From: Euryarchaeota archaeon UBA105
GTDB lineage: Archaea > Thermoplasmatota > Poseidoniia > Poseidoniales > Thalassarchaeaceae
DNA length: 22,711 bases
Assembly (NCBI GenBank): GCA_002496905.1
Contig: DALV01000006.1
Span: 23,259-45,969 of the forward strand
Direction: 5' to 3'
This document shows, piece after piece, positions 1-8,189 of this stretch (the stretch's first letter is position 1; every line of letters begins with the position of its first letter). The notes beneath the pieces were generated by a model, which was not told where the DNA came from, did no database searches, and worked only from the letters and a program-made list of their open reading frames with translations. The position numbers and the translations under genes were made by a program.

Positions 1-897
1 ATGGATTCGAGAGAGATTTTCTGCTACCGTTCTTCTAGTGCCTACTGAGCGATGATCTGCAGATGCGACGAGAATATCTGTTGCTTCTTCTGGTGAATGC
101 GATAGTATCTGTAGTCCTGCTCGTACATACGGGCCGCTGTCTTCATCTGTCTGTCCAAGAGAATCAATAACGCGGGAAGGGATTGCTAATGTCGGACAAA
201 GAAGTAGTGAGACAGAAAGATTCTCCAGCCATTTTGGCAGAATCTTATCTGTTGATTCTGGTTTCATCGATAGTGTATCCAGAATTGTCGTTGCTGCCAT
301 TACACCCGCAGGGTGAGGGGGAAGTGGATTGCTGTTCGATATCTCCGGAGACCATGCAATTTGATGATGGCCAGCGATATTCGAATATGGTAAATTCCCA
401 GGAGTAACAGCATAAGCGATTGCTTCAAGCAAATAGTAGCAATCATCTCTAGCAACTTCTGTACCGCCCAATGCTAGACCTACTAGCAAACTTGACCCAA
501 GATACCATCTATCTGTATCTGGTACATTTTCATCTAATGCAACTGCTAACCAGTCTCTAGTCTGGAGCACGAGCACCCTCTCTGCAATTGCTTCCGAGTT
601 GGATGCTAGCCATTCTGATTCTGCCTCCATGGGATTCATTGAGCGACGAACATAATCCGGTAGATGTATCTCGCAAACCTCAGCTAAACGCATATTGAAT
701 CCTTGCCGATCGATAGCGAAGATTCCTGCCGCCTGCCTAACCAATGATTCGGAATCAGTAGGAGAGATTGCAGGGAAATCCGGTAATTCTAGAGGAGGAT
801 TAGGTAGCGGTGCAATCTCAAATGCTTCACGCACCGCTTCCTTGAGCCTTTCATCGGTTTTCTGCCAGACTAAGGCATTGCCTTCCCGTCTGGCCAT
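1..897 (-). CDS. Unrecognised alpha-helical protein, C-terminus beyond window edge
   Basis: An open frame of 299 codons starts at ATG 895-897 (MARREGNALVWQ...) and stays open to base 1, so the C-terminus lies outside the window. It begins 10 bases after the TFB stop, which suggests co-transcription with TFB. The visible protein is soluble and acidic, with no signal peptide, membrane segment or cysteine cluster. The part nearest the edge (about residues 195-299) is a run of short amphipathic helices rich in Ala, Leu and Arg, for example SVGTRRTVAENLSRI, which recalls HEAT/armadillo repeats. I do not recognise the family. Codon use matches the neighbours and there is no internal stop, so it is very probably a real gene although only smaller spurious frames appear on the other strand. 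Confidence 0.8.
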   Translation of the reverse strand, partial: MARREGNALVWQKTDERLKEAVREAFEIAPLPNPPLELPDFPAISPTDSESLVRQAAGIFAIDRQGFNMRLAEVCEIHLPDYVRRSMNPMEAESEWLASNSEAIAERVLVLQTRDWLAVALDENVPDTDRWYLGSSLLVGLALGGTEVARDDCYYLLEAIAYAVTPGNLPYSNIAGHHQIAWSPEISNSNPLPPHPAGVMAATTILDTLSMKPESTDKILPKWLENLSVSLLLCPTLAIPSRVIDSLGQTDEDSGPYVRAGLQILSHSPEEATDILVASADHRSVGTRRTVAENLSRIH

Positions 898-907
898 TTG
901 GACCGAC

Positions 908-1834
908 TCAAATCTCTAGTTCGATGTTTAGGTTCTGGATGAGTTCCTTGTACCTATTTCGGATTGTAACCTCAGTGACACCAGCCACTTCAGCAACCTC
1001 TCGCTGAGTTCTGCGCTTACCACAAAGAACAGATGCGATGTAAATGATTGATGCCGCGATACCAGTTGGGCCTCGGCCGCTGGTTAGTTCCTTTTCTTGG
1101 GCCTTCTGAATCAATTCGTATGCCTTGGCTTGTACCTCGGCATCTAGGTCAAGGCCTGAACAGAATCGAGGAATGTAATCCTCAGGCTTGGTTGGTGGAA
1201 TCTTCATCTTCAATTCACGAACCATGAATCTGTATGTACGACCAATTTCCTTTCTACCGGTTCTGCTAGCATCACCGATTTCGTCGAGAGTTCGTGGATT
1301 GTTGCACTGGCGGCAAGCAGCATACAGGGATGCTGCTGCTACACCTTCAATCGAGCGACCACGAATGAGTCTCTTCTCGACCGCTTTCTTGTAGTTGACA
1401 GCTGCAGTTTCTCGGATACTCTTTGGAAGATCTAGGCGGCTGGCCATTCTATCCAATTCTGCAAGAGCCATTGCGAGGTTTCGCTCTGTTGCATTGCTTA
1501 CTCGAGAGCGCTTCTGCCACTTTCTCATTCGGTAGAATTGGGAGCGGTATCTGGAGGAGATTGTCTTTCCTGAGTAGTCCTTGTTCTGCCAATCAATATC
1601 GGTGGAAAGACCCTTGTCGTGAAGCATTACAGTCATTGGAGCACCAGTACGTGCACGCTGGTCTCCTTGCTCAGGGCTAAACACGCGCCATTCGGCGCCT
1701 TGATCGATAACCTTGTCTTCGAGGACAAGTCCGCAATCTTGGCACACAATTTCACCACGAGTTTCGTCGCGGTCTAGATTTCTTGAACCACATTCGTCAC
1801 ACTTGACAGTGTCTTCTACGAGATATTCTGACAT
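908..1834 (-). CDS. tfb: Transcription initiation factor IIB (TFB)
   Basis: TFB binds the TBP-TATA complex and recruits archaeal RNA polymerase to promoters. The 308-residue length fits the family. The N-terminal zinc ribbon has CDEC at residues 12-15 and CQDC at 31-34. It is followed by the B-reader/linker region with the typical GAEWRVF segment (about 46-52), then two cyclin-fold repeats (about 105-305) containing the family phrases RSIEGVAAASLYAACR and GRGPTGIAASIIYIAS and a C-terminal helix-turn-helix (QREVAEVAGVTEVTIRNRY). The ATG start is supported by GGGGTGAT ending 6 bases upstream, a strong match to the 16S 3' end. The gene is divergent from the aconitase-family gene and followed at 10 bases by the partial gene. 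Marine Group II-type genomes may carry several TFBs; which paralogue this is cannot be told from the sequence alone. Confidence 0.97.
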   Translation of the reverse strand: MSEYLVEDTVKCDECGSRNLDRDETRGEIVCQDCGLVLEDKVIDQGAEWRVFSPEQGDQRARTGAPMTVMLHDKGLSTDIDWQNKDYSGKTISSRYRSQFYRMRKWQKRSRVSNATERNLAMALAELDRMASRLDLPKSIRETAAVNYKKAVEKRLIRGRSIEGVAAASLYAACRQCNNPRTLDEIGDASRTGRKEIGRTYRFMVRELKMKIPPTKPEDYIPRFCSGLDLDAEVQAKAYELIQKAQEKELTSGRGPTGIAASIIYIASVLCGKRRTQREVAEVAGVTEVTIRNRYKELIQNLNIELEI

Positions 1835-1840
1835 TTCTTA

Positions 1841-1848
1841 ATCACCCC
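1841..1848 (-). promoter_or_regulatory. Shine-Dalgarno site of tfb
   Basis: On the minus strand this reads GGGGTGAT, ending 6 bases before the tfb ATG. It matches the archaeal 16S rRNA 3' end and fixes the start of tfb, implying a leadered transcript rather than a leaderless one. Confidence 0.7.
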
Positions 1849-1884
1849 TTTCGAACCGAAAGGTAAAATATTCGCAATGGACTT

Positions 1885-1894
1885 CTTATTTAAA
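1885..1894 (-). promoter_or_regulatory. Probable TATA box of tfb
   Basis: The minus strand reads TTTAAATAAG here, an archaeal TATA-box-like sequence 51-60 bases upstream of the tfb ATG. Transcription would start near 1862, leaving a leader of roughly 25-30 bases that contains the Shine-Dalgarno site. Inferred from position and composition only. Confidence 0.45.
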
Positions 1895-1905
1895 CCTTAT
1901 AGGTA

Positions 1906-1914
1906 TTATAAATT
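1906..1914 (+). promoter_or_regulatory. Probable TATA box of the aconitase-family gene
   Basis: TTATAAATT on the plus strand is the best TATA-like element in the 172-base divergent intergenic region (1835-2006). A start about 25 bases downstream, near 1937, would give a leader of about 70 bases. It lies only about 12 bases from the tfb TATA element, so the two promoters are packed back to back and may interfere. Positional inference. Confidence 0.4.
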
Positions 1915-1995
1915 GCCTCTAAATGAAGGTCTGCTAGCCTGCTCTTACTTGCACCAACGGTGAAATAGCAACAGACCTTGGCGTTAAGCAAGCGA

Positions 1996-2001
1996 GAGGT
2001 G
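1996..2001 (+). promoter_or_regulatory. Shine-Dalgarno site of the aconitase-family gene
   Basis: GAGGTG lies 5 bases before ATG 2007. It supports this start over the in-frame ATG at 2121. Confidence 0.6.
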
Positions 2002-2006
2002 TTGGT

Positions 2007-4001
2007 ATGCAGTCTTGGCCTCCTTCCAAAGTCAGTCTTAGCCCAAACAAAAGGGTTCTATTTTTGACAAAAGACTTGGAGTTGATTCGAAAACAATTGT
2101 ATGAAGGTCTCGAATTAAGGATGGAAGATTTGTCCGTCGATGACTTACTCGACGATATCAACACCGATGTAATGACTCCCGCTTGGGTGTGTTTTGATCA
2201 TGACCCGGCAATACTAGCAGAGAATGCCTACGCAGGACTTTTGCATGAAGGCCGTCGTGTCTTTGAGTCACGAGCATTGATGGATGGTGGATTCGAAGTA
2301 ATTGTTAGTGGCCACCGAAAGGGAACCGGAAGTAGTAGAGAGACGGCCGCTCAATGTGAAAGATGGTCAGGAATTCGAATTGTCATCGCCGCATCCTTTG
2401 CCCCTATTCATGAGAGGAATAACATCAATCTCGGTCAGTTAATGGGCGACCATGCAATGATTGAACGCCTCCAGAATGGAGAAAGTATTGGCCTGGAAGA
2501 GTTCACAGCAAAATACGACCCGGTGACCAAACTAATTGTAGAGAATGGTGGGATCTTCCCCTTCGCTAAGAGAATGAAGGCAGGTGATGTTGAGTTGCCT
2601 GCGGTAAGTAGTGATTCTACTCCGATGACAATGGCTGAGAAGATGATTTCCAACAAATTGCTCGGACAGAATGGTGTGCGTGGTTATGTCAAGCCCGGAG
2701 ACGCTGTGCTTGCGCAAGTCGATGGCGGATATTCACACGAGTTTACTACTGCTCAAGTTCACAATTTTCTAGCCGCTGAATATGGCGATGATTATTCATT
2801 ACCAAATCCGCCAAAATTTGCAGTTTTTGAAGACCATCTCTTGTATGCAACGGGAGTGGCAAGGTTCGCTCGATTTGAAGATAAGATTCAGACCTTACGC
2901 GATTTGCAAGTCACTTTCCAGAAGCACACAGGAGTACGAGATTATTCCGCAGTGAATGGAGTAAGTCCGGGCATATGTCACCAAGTCGCCCGAGAGGAAT
3001 TCATCGATGTTGGCGACTTCATTCAAGCTACAGATAGTCACACTTGCATGGGTGGTGCGAGCAATGCTCTAACATACGGAGTCGGATCAACTGAGTACGC
3101 TAACTTGGTACACAATCAATTCGCATTCGTAAAAGTTCCAGAGAGTATTCGATTCGAATTGGTCGGAAGTCTAGACCCCGGTTGTACTGCAAAGGATGTA
3201 ATTCTGCATATCCTTTGGAAGTACGCTGCACAATCAGATACCCTCGACCGTTCAATGGAATTCGGTGGCCCTGGATTAGCATCTCTTTCGATGGATGAAA
3301 GAGCTACTCTTTGCAATATGGCAACAGAGTGTTCGGCGAAGACTGGGATCTGTGAGCCCGATGATTTGACTGTTGAGTGGTTAATGGCAAGACGTCAGGA
3401 TTTGACTGAAGTTGAGATTCGCTCTGCCTTCGTTCTTCCTGATGAGAATGCTGTTTACCATGGAGGTGTACATACGATTGATTTGTCTGCAATTCGACCT
3501 ATGGTAGCACACCCCGGAGACCCTGATGCAGGAATCCCATCCGACCCAACAAACGGAGCATACATCGAAGATCTAGGAGATGTCGAGATTGATATTGCAT
3601 ATGCTGGCTCATGTACAGCAGGTAAGGACGATGATTTCGCATACTACGCAATGGTTACCAAGGCGGCTTTAGATGCTGGATTGACGGTAGCAGAAGGTGT
3701 AGATTGTTACATTCAATTTGGGTCAAAGGCAGTAAAAGATTTGTCAGCGCGAAATGGATGGAGTGAGTTGTTTGAACGCGCTGGTGTCAAACTAATCGAT
3801 CCTGGATGTGGTGCTTGCATTGGCGCTGGACCAGGGGTTTCTGATCTAGAAGAGCAAGTTACTGTATCGGCCATAAATCGTAATTTCCAAGGTCGCTCTG
3901 GACCAGGAAAATTGTACCTAGCAAGCCCTCTGACTGTAATGGCCAGTGCATTCACTGGAAAGATTACTGCATGGTATCCGGATTTGTTTGAACAGAGTTA
4001 A
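2007..4001 (+). CDS. Aconitase-superfamily hydratase, single chain with N-terminal swivel domain
   Basis: A 4Fe-4S hydro-lyase of the aconitase / isopropylmalate isomerase / homoaconitase superfamily, 664 residues. The LeuD-like swivel domain comes first: DDINTD at 49-54 and the substrate-binding GTGSSRE loop at 106-112. The LeuC-like catalytic domains follow: DSHT at 343-346, the cluster cysteines C536 (in GSCTAGK) and C601/C604 (CGAC), and NRNFQGR with R625 and R630. All expected cluster and active-site positions are present, so the enzyme should be active. Canonical aconitase A has the swivel last, and archaeal LeuC and LeuD are usually separate; AcnB also puts the swivel before the catalytic core but carries a HEAT-like domain that is not evident here. 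The usual GSCTN(G/S) is GSCTAG. Citrate/isocitrate, isopropylmalate or homocitrate could be the substrate; the sequence does not settle it. Aconitase of the citrate cycle is the simplest guess. The Shine-Dalgarno site supports ATG 2007. Confidence 0.85.
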   Translation: MQSWPPSKVSLSPNKRVLFLTKDLELIRKQLYEGLELRMEDLSVDDLLDDINTDVMTPAWVCFDHDPAILAENAYAGLLHEGRRVFESRALMDGGFEVIVSGHRKGTGSSRETAAQCERWSGIRIVIAASFAPIHERNNINLGQLMGDHAMIERLQNGESIGLEEFTAKYDPVTKLIVENGGIFPFAKRMKAGDVELPAVSSDSTPMTMAEKMISNKLLGQNGVRGYVKPGDAVLAQVDGGYSHEFTTAQVHNFLAAEYGDDYSLPNPPKFAVFEDHLLYATGVARFARFEDKIQTLRDLQVTFQKHTGVRDYSAVNGVSPGICHQVAREEFIDVGDFIQATDSHTCMGGASNALTYGVGSTEYANLVHNQFAFVKVPESIRFELVGSLDPGCTAKDVILHILWKYAAQSDTLDRSMEFGGPGLASLSMDERATLCNMATECSAKTGICEPDDLTVEWLMARRQDLTEVEIRSAFVLPDENAVYHGGVHTIDLSAIRPMVAHPGDPDAGIPSDPTNGAYIEDLGDVEIDIAYAGSCTAGKDDDFAYYAMVTKAALDAGLTVAEGVDCYIQFGSKAVKDLSARNGWSELFERAGVKLIDPGCGACIGAGPGVSDLEEQVTVSAINRNFQGRSGPGKLYLASPLTVMASAFTGKITAWYPDLFEQS

Positions 4002-4002
4002 A

Positions 4003-4024
4003 GGCCCTGAGCGCTCGGGCGGCC
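4003..4024 (+). other. GC-rich imperfect hairpin after the aconitase-family gene
   Basis: Starting two bases after the stop codon, outer GGCC/GGCC ends flank CCTGA-GCGC-TCGGG, which can fold into a short hairpin. No T-run follows, so termination by the usual archaeal T-rich mechanism is not obvious. It may be only a GC-rich spacer before top6B. Confidence 0.3.
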
Positions 4025-4069
4025 TCGACCACAAGCAGGCCCCTTGTCATTCGGACTATGGGAGGACCT

Positions 4070-4077
4070 GGAGGGGG
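4070..4077 (+). promoter_or_regulatory. Shine-Dalgarno site of top6B
   Basis: GGAGGGGG lies 8 bases before ATG 4086. It decides against the longer reading frame that opens with TTG at 4044, which would place this site inside the coding sequence. Confidence 0.65.
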
Positions 4078-4085
4078 TAGTCGCG

Positions 4086-6200
4086 ATGGTAGATGCAGAG
4101 AATATTGCAAGTAAACAAAAGCAGATTTCGATTAGTGAATTCTTCGAGAAGAACAAGCATTTCCTAGGCTTCGACACCCTTCAGAGAGCCGTGATTACTG
4201 CCGTTAAGGAAGCGGTTGACAACTCACTCGATGCTTGTGAAGAAGCTAGAATTCTACCCACGATTAAGGTCGAGATAAAAAAACTCAAAGCTGACAAACT
4301 GGAGTTAATTTGCCAAGATAATGGCCCTGGTATTCCAAGAAATTCTGTTGAGAATGTGTTTGGGAAGTTCTTGCTAGGGTCGCGGTTTCATGCAATTAGA
4401 CAAACTCGCGGTCAGCAAGGAATCGGAATCACAGGAGTTGTGATGTACAGTCAATTAACAACAGGCTCGAAGACTCATGTAATTTCCAAAATAAAGTCTG
4501 ACAGTTCAGCCGTACACGTTGACCTTGGCCTAGACACAAGGAAGAATAAGGCCACTAAATCTAATGAAATTAGGGATGTTTGGTTTGAGGATGGTGAGGA
4601 GGTAGTAAGCGGCCTGAAAATAAAAACCGTGATGAAGGCAAAATATCAGCGAGGAAGGCAATCCGTTCACCAATATCTCCGTATGACGAGTATCGTCAAC
4701 CCTCACGCTACAATCCAACTAATCGTGCGTGACGTGGATGGAGAAATAATTGATCAGGGCCATTGGATAAGGACCACAGAAAAATTACCAAGGGTGGTTG
4801 AAGAAATCAAACCTCACCCGCATGGAATACATCTTGGGCAACTTCAGAGGATGCTGAAGGAGGCAGACGAACGAAAACTCACTTCCTTCCTCAGGCACAA
4901 CTTCTCTGGAGTTAGTATGAGGGCCGCAAAAGAAATTCTTGGTAAGGCGGAATTAGATGAAGGTCGAACCCCTGTTAGGATCAAGGCGGATGAAGCCCAA
5001 GCCTTGTTAGATTCGTTTCAAGAAGTAAAATTACTAGCACCTCCAATTGACTGTCTCTCTCCTATTGAAGAGATTCTAATCAAAAAGGGGCTATCGAAAG
5101 CAATTGATTCTAGATTTGCCTCGACAGTTACACGTAAGCCCGCAGTGAGTCAAGGAAACCCGTTCCAAATCGAAGTTGGTCTTGTTTTCGGAGGAGATTT
5201 AGCAGCAGATGGACCGATAGAAGTGCTCCGATTTGCAAATAGAGTTCCACTGATGTACCAGCAAGGTGGATGCCTCATGACAAAGGCGCTTGAATCTGTG
5301 AATTGGAAGCAATATGGCCTCGAACACCCTGGTGGTAAAGGCCTACCGAAAGGGCCCGCCGCGGTGTTGATTCATCTGGCCTCCACAAACGTACAATTTA
5401 CCAGTGAAGCGAAGGAGGCTGTTTCTGATAATGTAGAGGTCCACGAAGAAATTCGAAAGGCTATGTTAGAGGTCGGTAGAGGTCTGAAAAATCATTTGAA
5501 GAAGAGTAAACAGAGAAAGAAGGCTCAAGAAAAATTCGACTTAATCAACATCATTTTGCCCGAAATATCAAGAAAGACAAGTGATATGTTAGGCAGAGAG
5601 GAGCCTGACTTGTCTCCGGTCATTACTCGAATAATGAATGCGGTATTCCTTGAAGACGAAGTGACTTGGGATAACGACACCAAGCAGAATATTTGTTCAG
5701 TTACGATTTACAATTACACCGCAAGGGCTCGGGCCTATACAATACTAGCAAAATGGCCCGAAGCTAAAGGTGTGAGGATGGTTGAAAATCCTCGAGGTGG
5801 AAGAAAAGAAACCAACGGTTTGTGGGCTTGGAGGCTAGATACTCTTAATCCTGGGGAATCTGCAGAAATACGATTTACAGTTGAAGGATTGACAAAAGGT
5901 GATTGGAATGAGATGGATATTTTCTTCCGTGGAAATGGCGATATTATTGGAGCAAACAAAATCGATGAGAAATTACTCGATGAAATGCGGAAAGTCGAGG
6001 CTTTGGCCGTCGCCGAAGCCGAACACGCAAAGCCCGATGAAATTGGATCGTTGGAGAGGGTGCTAGACAGAGCCGAACCGGTAGAGGGTTTGCAGGAAGC
6101 GCCCAATGAAGATTTGACTGAACCAACTGCCCCAGTTTTGGAAGTGATTCCTGCCGAAGATGAAGATTGGTTTGGTATGAAGGACGGTGATACTGAATGA
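4086..6200 (+). CDS. top6B: DNA topoisomerase VI subunit B
   Basis: ATPase subunit of the type IIB topoisomerase; it dimerises on ATP binding and gates double-strand passage by subunit A. The 704 residues show a GHKL fold: N-box EAVDNSLDA with E42 as likely general base and N46 for Mg, DNGPGIP at 78-84, and the GQQGIGITG lid region from 109. A helix-two-turn-helix region follows (around FLRHNFSGVSMRAAKEIL), then the transducer domain with FTSEAKEAV, where K443 is the likely switch lysine. An Ig-like C-terminal domain (about 515-620) resembles that of methanosarcinal Top6B. The last 65 or so residues are an acidic, Glu/Pro-rich tail beyond the usual length. ATG 4086 is chosen for its Shine-Dalgarno site. 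The stop overlaps the top6A start (ATGA), implying translational coupling. Confidence 0.96.
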   Translation: MVDAENIASKQKQISISEFFEKNKHFLGFDTLQRAVITAVKEAVDNSLDACEEARILPTIKVEIKKLKADKLELICQDNGPGIPRNSVENVFGKFLLGSRFHAIRQTRGQQGIGITGVVMYSQLTTGSKTHVISKIKSDSSAVHVDLGLDTRKNKATKSNEIRDVWFEDGEEVVSGLKIKTVMKAKYQRGRQSVHQYLRMTSIVNPHATIQLIVRDVDGEIIDQGHWIRTTEKLPRVVEEIKPHPHGIHLGQLQRMLKEADERKLTSFLRHNFSGVSMRAAKEILGKAELDEGRTPVRIKADEAQALLDSFQEVKLLAPPIDCLSPIEEILIKKGLSKAIDSRFASTVTRKPAVSQGNPFQIEVGLVFGGDLAADGPIEVLRFANRVPLMYQQGGCLMTKALESVNWKQYGLEHPGGKGLPKGPAAVLIHLASTNVQFTSEAKEAVSDNVEVHEEIRKAMLEVGRGLKNHLKKSKQRKKAQEKFDLINIILPEISRKTSDMLGREEPDLSPVITRIMNAVFLEDEVTWDNDTKQNICSVTIYNYTARARAYTILAKWPEAKGVRMVENPRGGRKETNGLWAWRLDTLNPGESAEIRFTVEGLTKGDWNEMDIFFRGNGDIIGANKIDEKLLDEMRKVEALAVAEAEHAKPDEIGSLERVLDRAEPVEGLQEAPNEDLTEPTAPVLEVIPAEDEDWFGMKDGDTE

Positions 6201-7297
6201 GTGCGAATGGATACACAAAGGAACAGGTAATCGAAGCTCTACACGATATCGCTGGTGAGATGCATAACAAGATGCTCAAGGGGGAGCCCCCAACGATGAC
6301 ATTGCCTGTCAGAACAAAGCAGAACATTTCATTTGATTCAAAACTCGGGGTTTACAAATACGGTAAGAAGAGATCTACACGAGATGCAACCTCGCTTGGA
6401 AGTGCAAGACAATTATTGCGTGCGCTGCACGTTACGGAATTTATCGAGGAAATGATTGAGGCTGGGAAATCCTCGACTCTAAGAGAAATGTACTACATTT
6501 CAGAGGGATGGGGGCATGGTAAATTTGGTTCTCAAAATGAAAGTAACAATTTGGCTGAAGATTTGGAAATTATAACCAAATGTATGAGAGAGGATTTCAA
6601 ACTACGGCCGGAAGAAGATGGTGCCAGAATAATTGGGAATATCACCTTACAAGAAAGGAATCGGCGTGGCGAATGGATGCGGATAAATTGTCGAGATGAT
6701 GTTGGTGATTCGGGTTACGGTGTCCCTTACAATGTCGAACTAGAAAAAATACGCCTAGTCGATCACGATGTCGATTTTATCATGGCCATAGAGACTGGTG
6801 GTATGTTTGACAGATTGGTTGAGAACGGATTTGATGAGTCAGCTAGATGTGCTCTAGTTCATCTCAAAGGACAACCGGCACGCTCTACTCGCAGAATCAT
6901 TAAGCGAATGAATGAGGAATGGAACCTCCCTGTTCTGGTATTCCTTGACGGTGATCCTTGGTCATACAGAATTTACGCATCTATAGCTTATGGCGCTATC
7001 AAAACCGCGCATATTTCTGAATATCTTGCCACACCAAGTGCTGTTTATCTTGGCATTAGGGCGGGCGATATTGAATCCTATGATCTACCCGCTGATGATC
7101 TTTCCAGTAAAGATATTCAGGCCCTTAATGCAGAATTAAGTGACCCTAGATTTGCTGACGCTGAATGGCAAGAAGAAATCAAACTGATGCTTGAGTTAGG
7201 TAAGAAAGCTGAACAGCAGTCTCTTGCAAAATACGGTTTAGATTTCGTAACTGAGACTTATCTTCCAGAGAAACTTGCCGAAATCCTAGGGCGATGA
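6197..7297 (+). CDS. top6A: DNA topoisomerase VI subunit A (Spo11-like)
   Basis: DNA-cleaving subunit of topoisomerase VI, homologous to Spo11. The 366-residue length is normal. The winged-helix (CAP-like) domain holds LREMYYISEG, with Y99-Y100; by alignment to the Spo11 R-D-I-[FY]-Y motif the catalytic tyrosine is the second, Y100. The Toprim domain has the metal-binding E199 (AIETGGMFDRL) and D251/D253 (FLDGDPW). All catalytic residues are present. Its ATG overlaps the top6B stop by four bases, so the two subunits are made from one message. Thermoplasmatales proper lack topoisomerase VI, so a complete pair points away from that order. Confidence 0.97.
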   Translation: MSANGYTKEQVIEALHDIAGEMHNKMLKGEPPTMTLPVRTKQNISFDSKLGVYKYGKKRSTRDATSLGSARQLLRALHVTEFIEEMIEAGKSSTLREMYYISEGWGHGKFGSQNESNNLAEDLEIITKCMREDFKLRPEEDGARIIGNITLQERNRRGEWMRINCRDDVGDSGYGVPYNVELEKIRLVDHDVDFIMAIETGGMFDRLVENGFDESARCALVHLKGQPARSTRRIIKRMNEEWNLPVLVFLDGDPWSYRIYASIAYGAIKTAHISEYLATPSAVYLGIRAGDIESYDLPADDLSSKDIQALNAELSDPRFADAEWQEEIKLMLELGKKAEQQSLAKYGLDFVTETYLPEKLAEILGR

Positions 7298-7337
7298 TGA
7301 GACCAATCATCAAATGTGAACGCCTACTGAGTCTGGT

Positions 7338-8114
7338 GTGGCTGTGAACTTCCGGCGGATTGCCAAATGGTCTTCTGCAATCTCTGTATTGTTGCTAATC
7401 ACATTCATGGCGCTCCTACCGGGTGCCTATGAGAAGATGGAGCCTATGCTAGATCCCGAACAACAAAATGTAGCACGGCTTGAATCAGGAGGAAGTACCT
7501 CTGTAGATTTTGTGGATGGTCACGTCTACGTTGCACTAAGACAGAGTGAAGGAGGAGACCCGAGTGCTGATTTACGATTGGTGGATGAGCAAGGGGAAGT
7601 ATTCTCAGGAAATTCGCCGGGTCGACTACATGGTGAAAGGTTCGTGAATGGGACTTCATATTCTCCTGTTAGGGTGTTTTGTTTCCCCTCTGGGTGTAAA
7701 GGTGGCATATACACTCTGCATAATGAGGGTGATTCGGTATTATGGTTAGTCGATGATTCTGCATCTGACACTGAATTTTTGACTGAACCTTTGATTTTAG
7801 TTGCTTTCGGTACTTGTTGCTTAGGAGTAATTAGCGGAATTATTGCCTTAATTTTTGCAATATTGATGCTAGGAAATAGATCAAGTAAAGATGGAAAACA
7901 AGTTAGCGGACTGGTTATTGATGGAAAAGTAATGACTACCGATGAACTCTATCGCGCATATCAGGAGCAAAATATCGATGCTTCTGGTGTACCTGAACCG
8001 TTTGTTAGAAATCCCTCTAACAATAAAACTATTCAGTCTGTATCTGATGAAAGTGATTTCCAAATTGGAGAAGATGATTCAGATGATGAGTGGAAGGGTT
8101 GGGACGAAGGCTGA
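7338..8114 (+). CDS. Unrecognised two-pass membrane protein
   Basis: A 258-residue protein starting at GTG 7338 (an in-frame stop at 7317-7319 rules out much earlier starts; a second GTG at 7344 is also possible). An N-terminal hydrophobic helix (about 14-30, VLLLITFMALLPG) and a second one (about 150-178, rich in Leu, Ile and Gly with CC) enclose a roughly 115-residue domain with beta-strand character and two cysteines (in FCFPSGCKGG). This domain should lie outside the cell. The C-terminal 80 residues would be cytoplasmic and end in a very acidic tail (EDDSDDEWKGWDEG). It follows top6A by 40 bases on the same strand but no functional link is evident. No Shine-Dalgarno site is seen. I do not recognise the family; small archaeal lineage-specific membrane protein is the best description. 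Confidence 0.75.
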   Translation: MAVNFRRIAKWSSAISVLLLITFMALLPGAYEKMEPMLDPEQQNVARLESGGSTSVDFVDGHVYVALRQSEGGDPSADLRLVDEQGEVFSGNSPGRLHGERFVNGTSYSPVRVFCFPSGCKGGIYTLHNEGDSVLWLVDDSASDTEFLTEPLILVAFGTCCLGVISGIIALIFAILMLGNRSSKDGKQVSGLVIDGKVMTTDELYRAYQEQNIDASGVPEPFVRNPSNNKTIQSVSDESDFQIGEDDSDDEWKGWDEG

Positions 8115-8143
8115 TTGAAATTAGCCGATTTCATGATACACTC

Positions 8144-8160
8144 GGGTTTTTATTCCCCCC
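8144..8160 (+). promoter_or_regulatory. T-rich element: TATA box of the ArsR-like gene or terminator
   Basis: A pyrimidine-rich run (TTTTTATTCCCCCCTC) lies in the 75-base gap between the membrane protein and the regulator. TTTTTATT is 37-45 bases before GTG 8190 and could act as a TATA box with a start near 8175. The T-run could also help terminate the upstream transcript. The sequence does not decide between these. Confidence 0.3.
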
Positions 8161-8189
8161 TCCACTACACAACCTCGGGTTGGTAAGTC

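Noticed and set aside
183..919. Plus-strand frames of about 74 codons at the left end
   Set aside because: They lie opposite the continuous 299-codon minus-strand frame, which has better codon use and operon context.
4044..4085. Longer N-terminus of Top6B from TTG 4044
   Set aside because: It would put the strong Shine-Dalgarno site inside the gene and add 14 residues not expected in the family.
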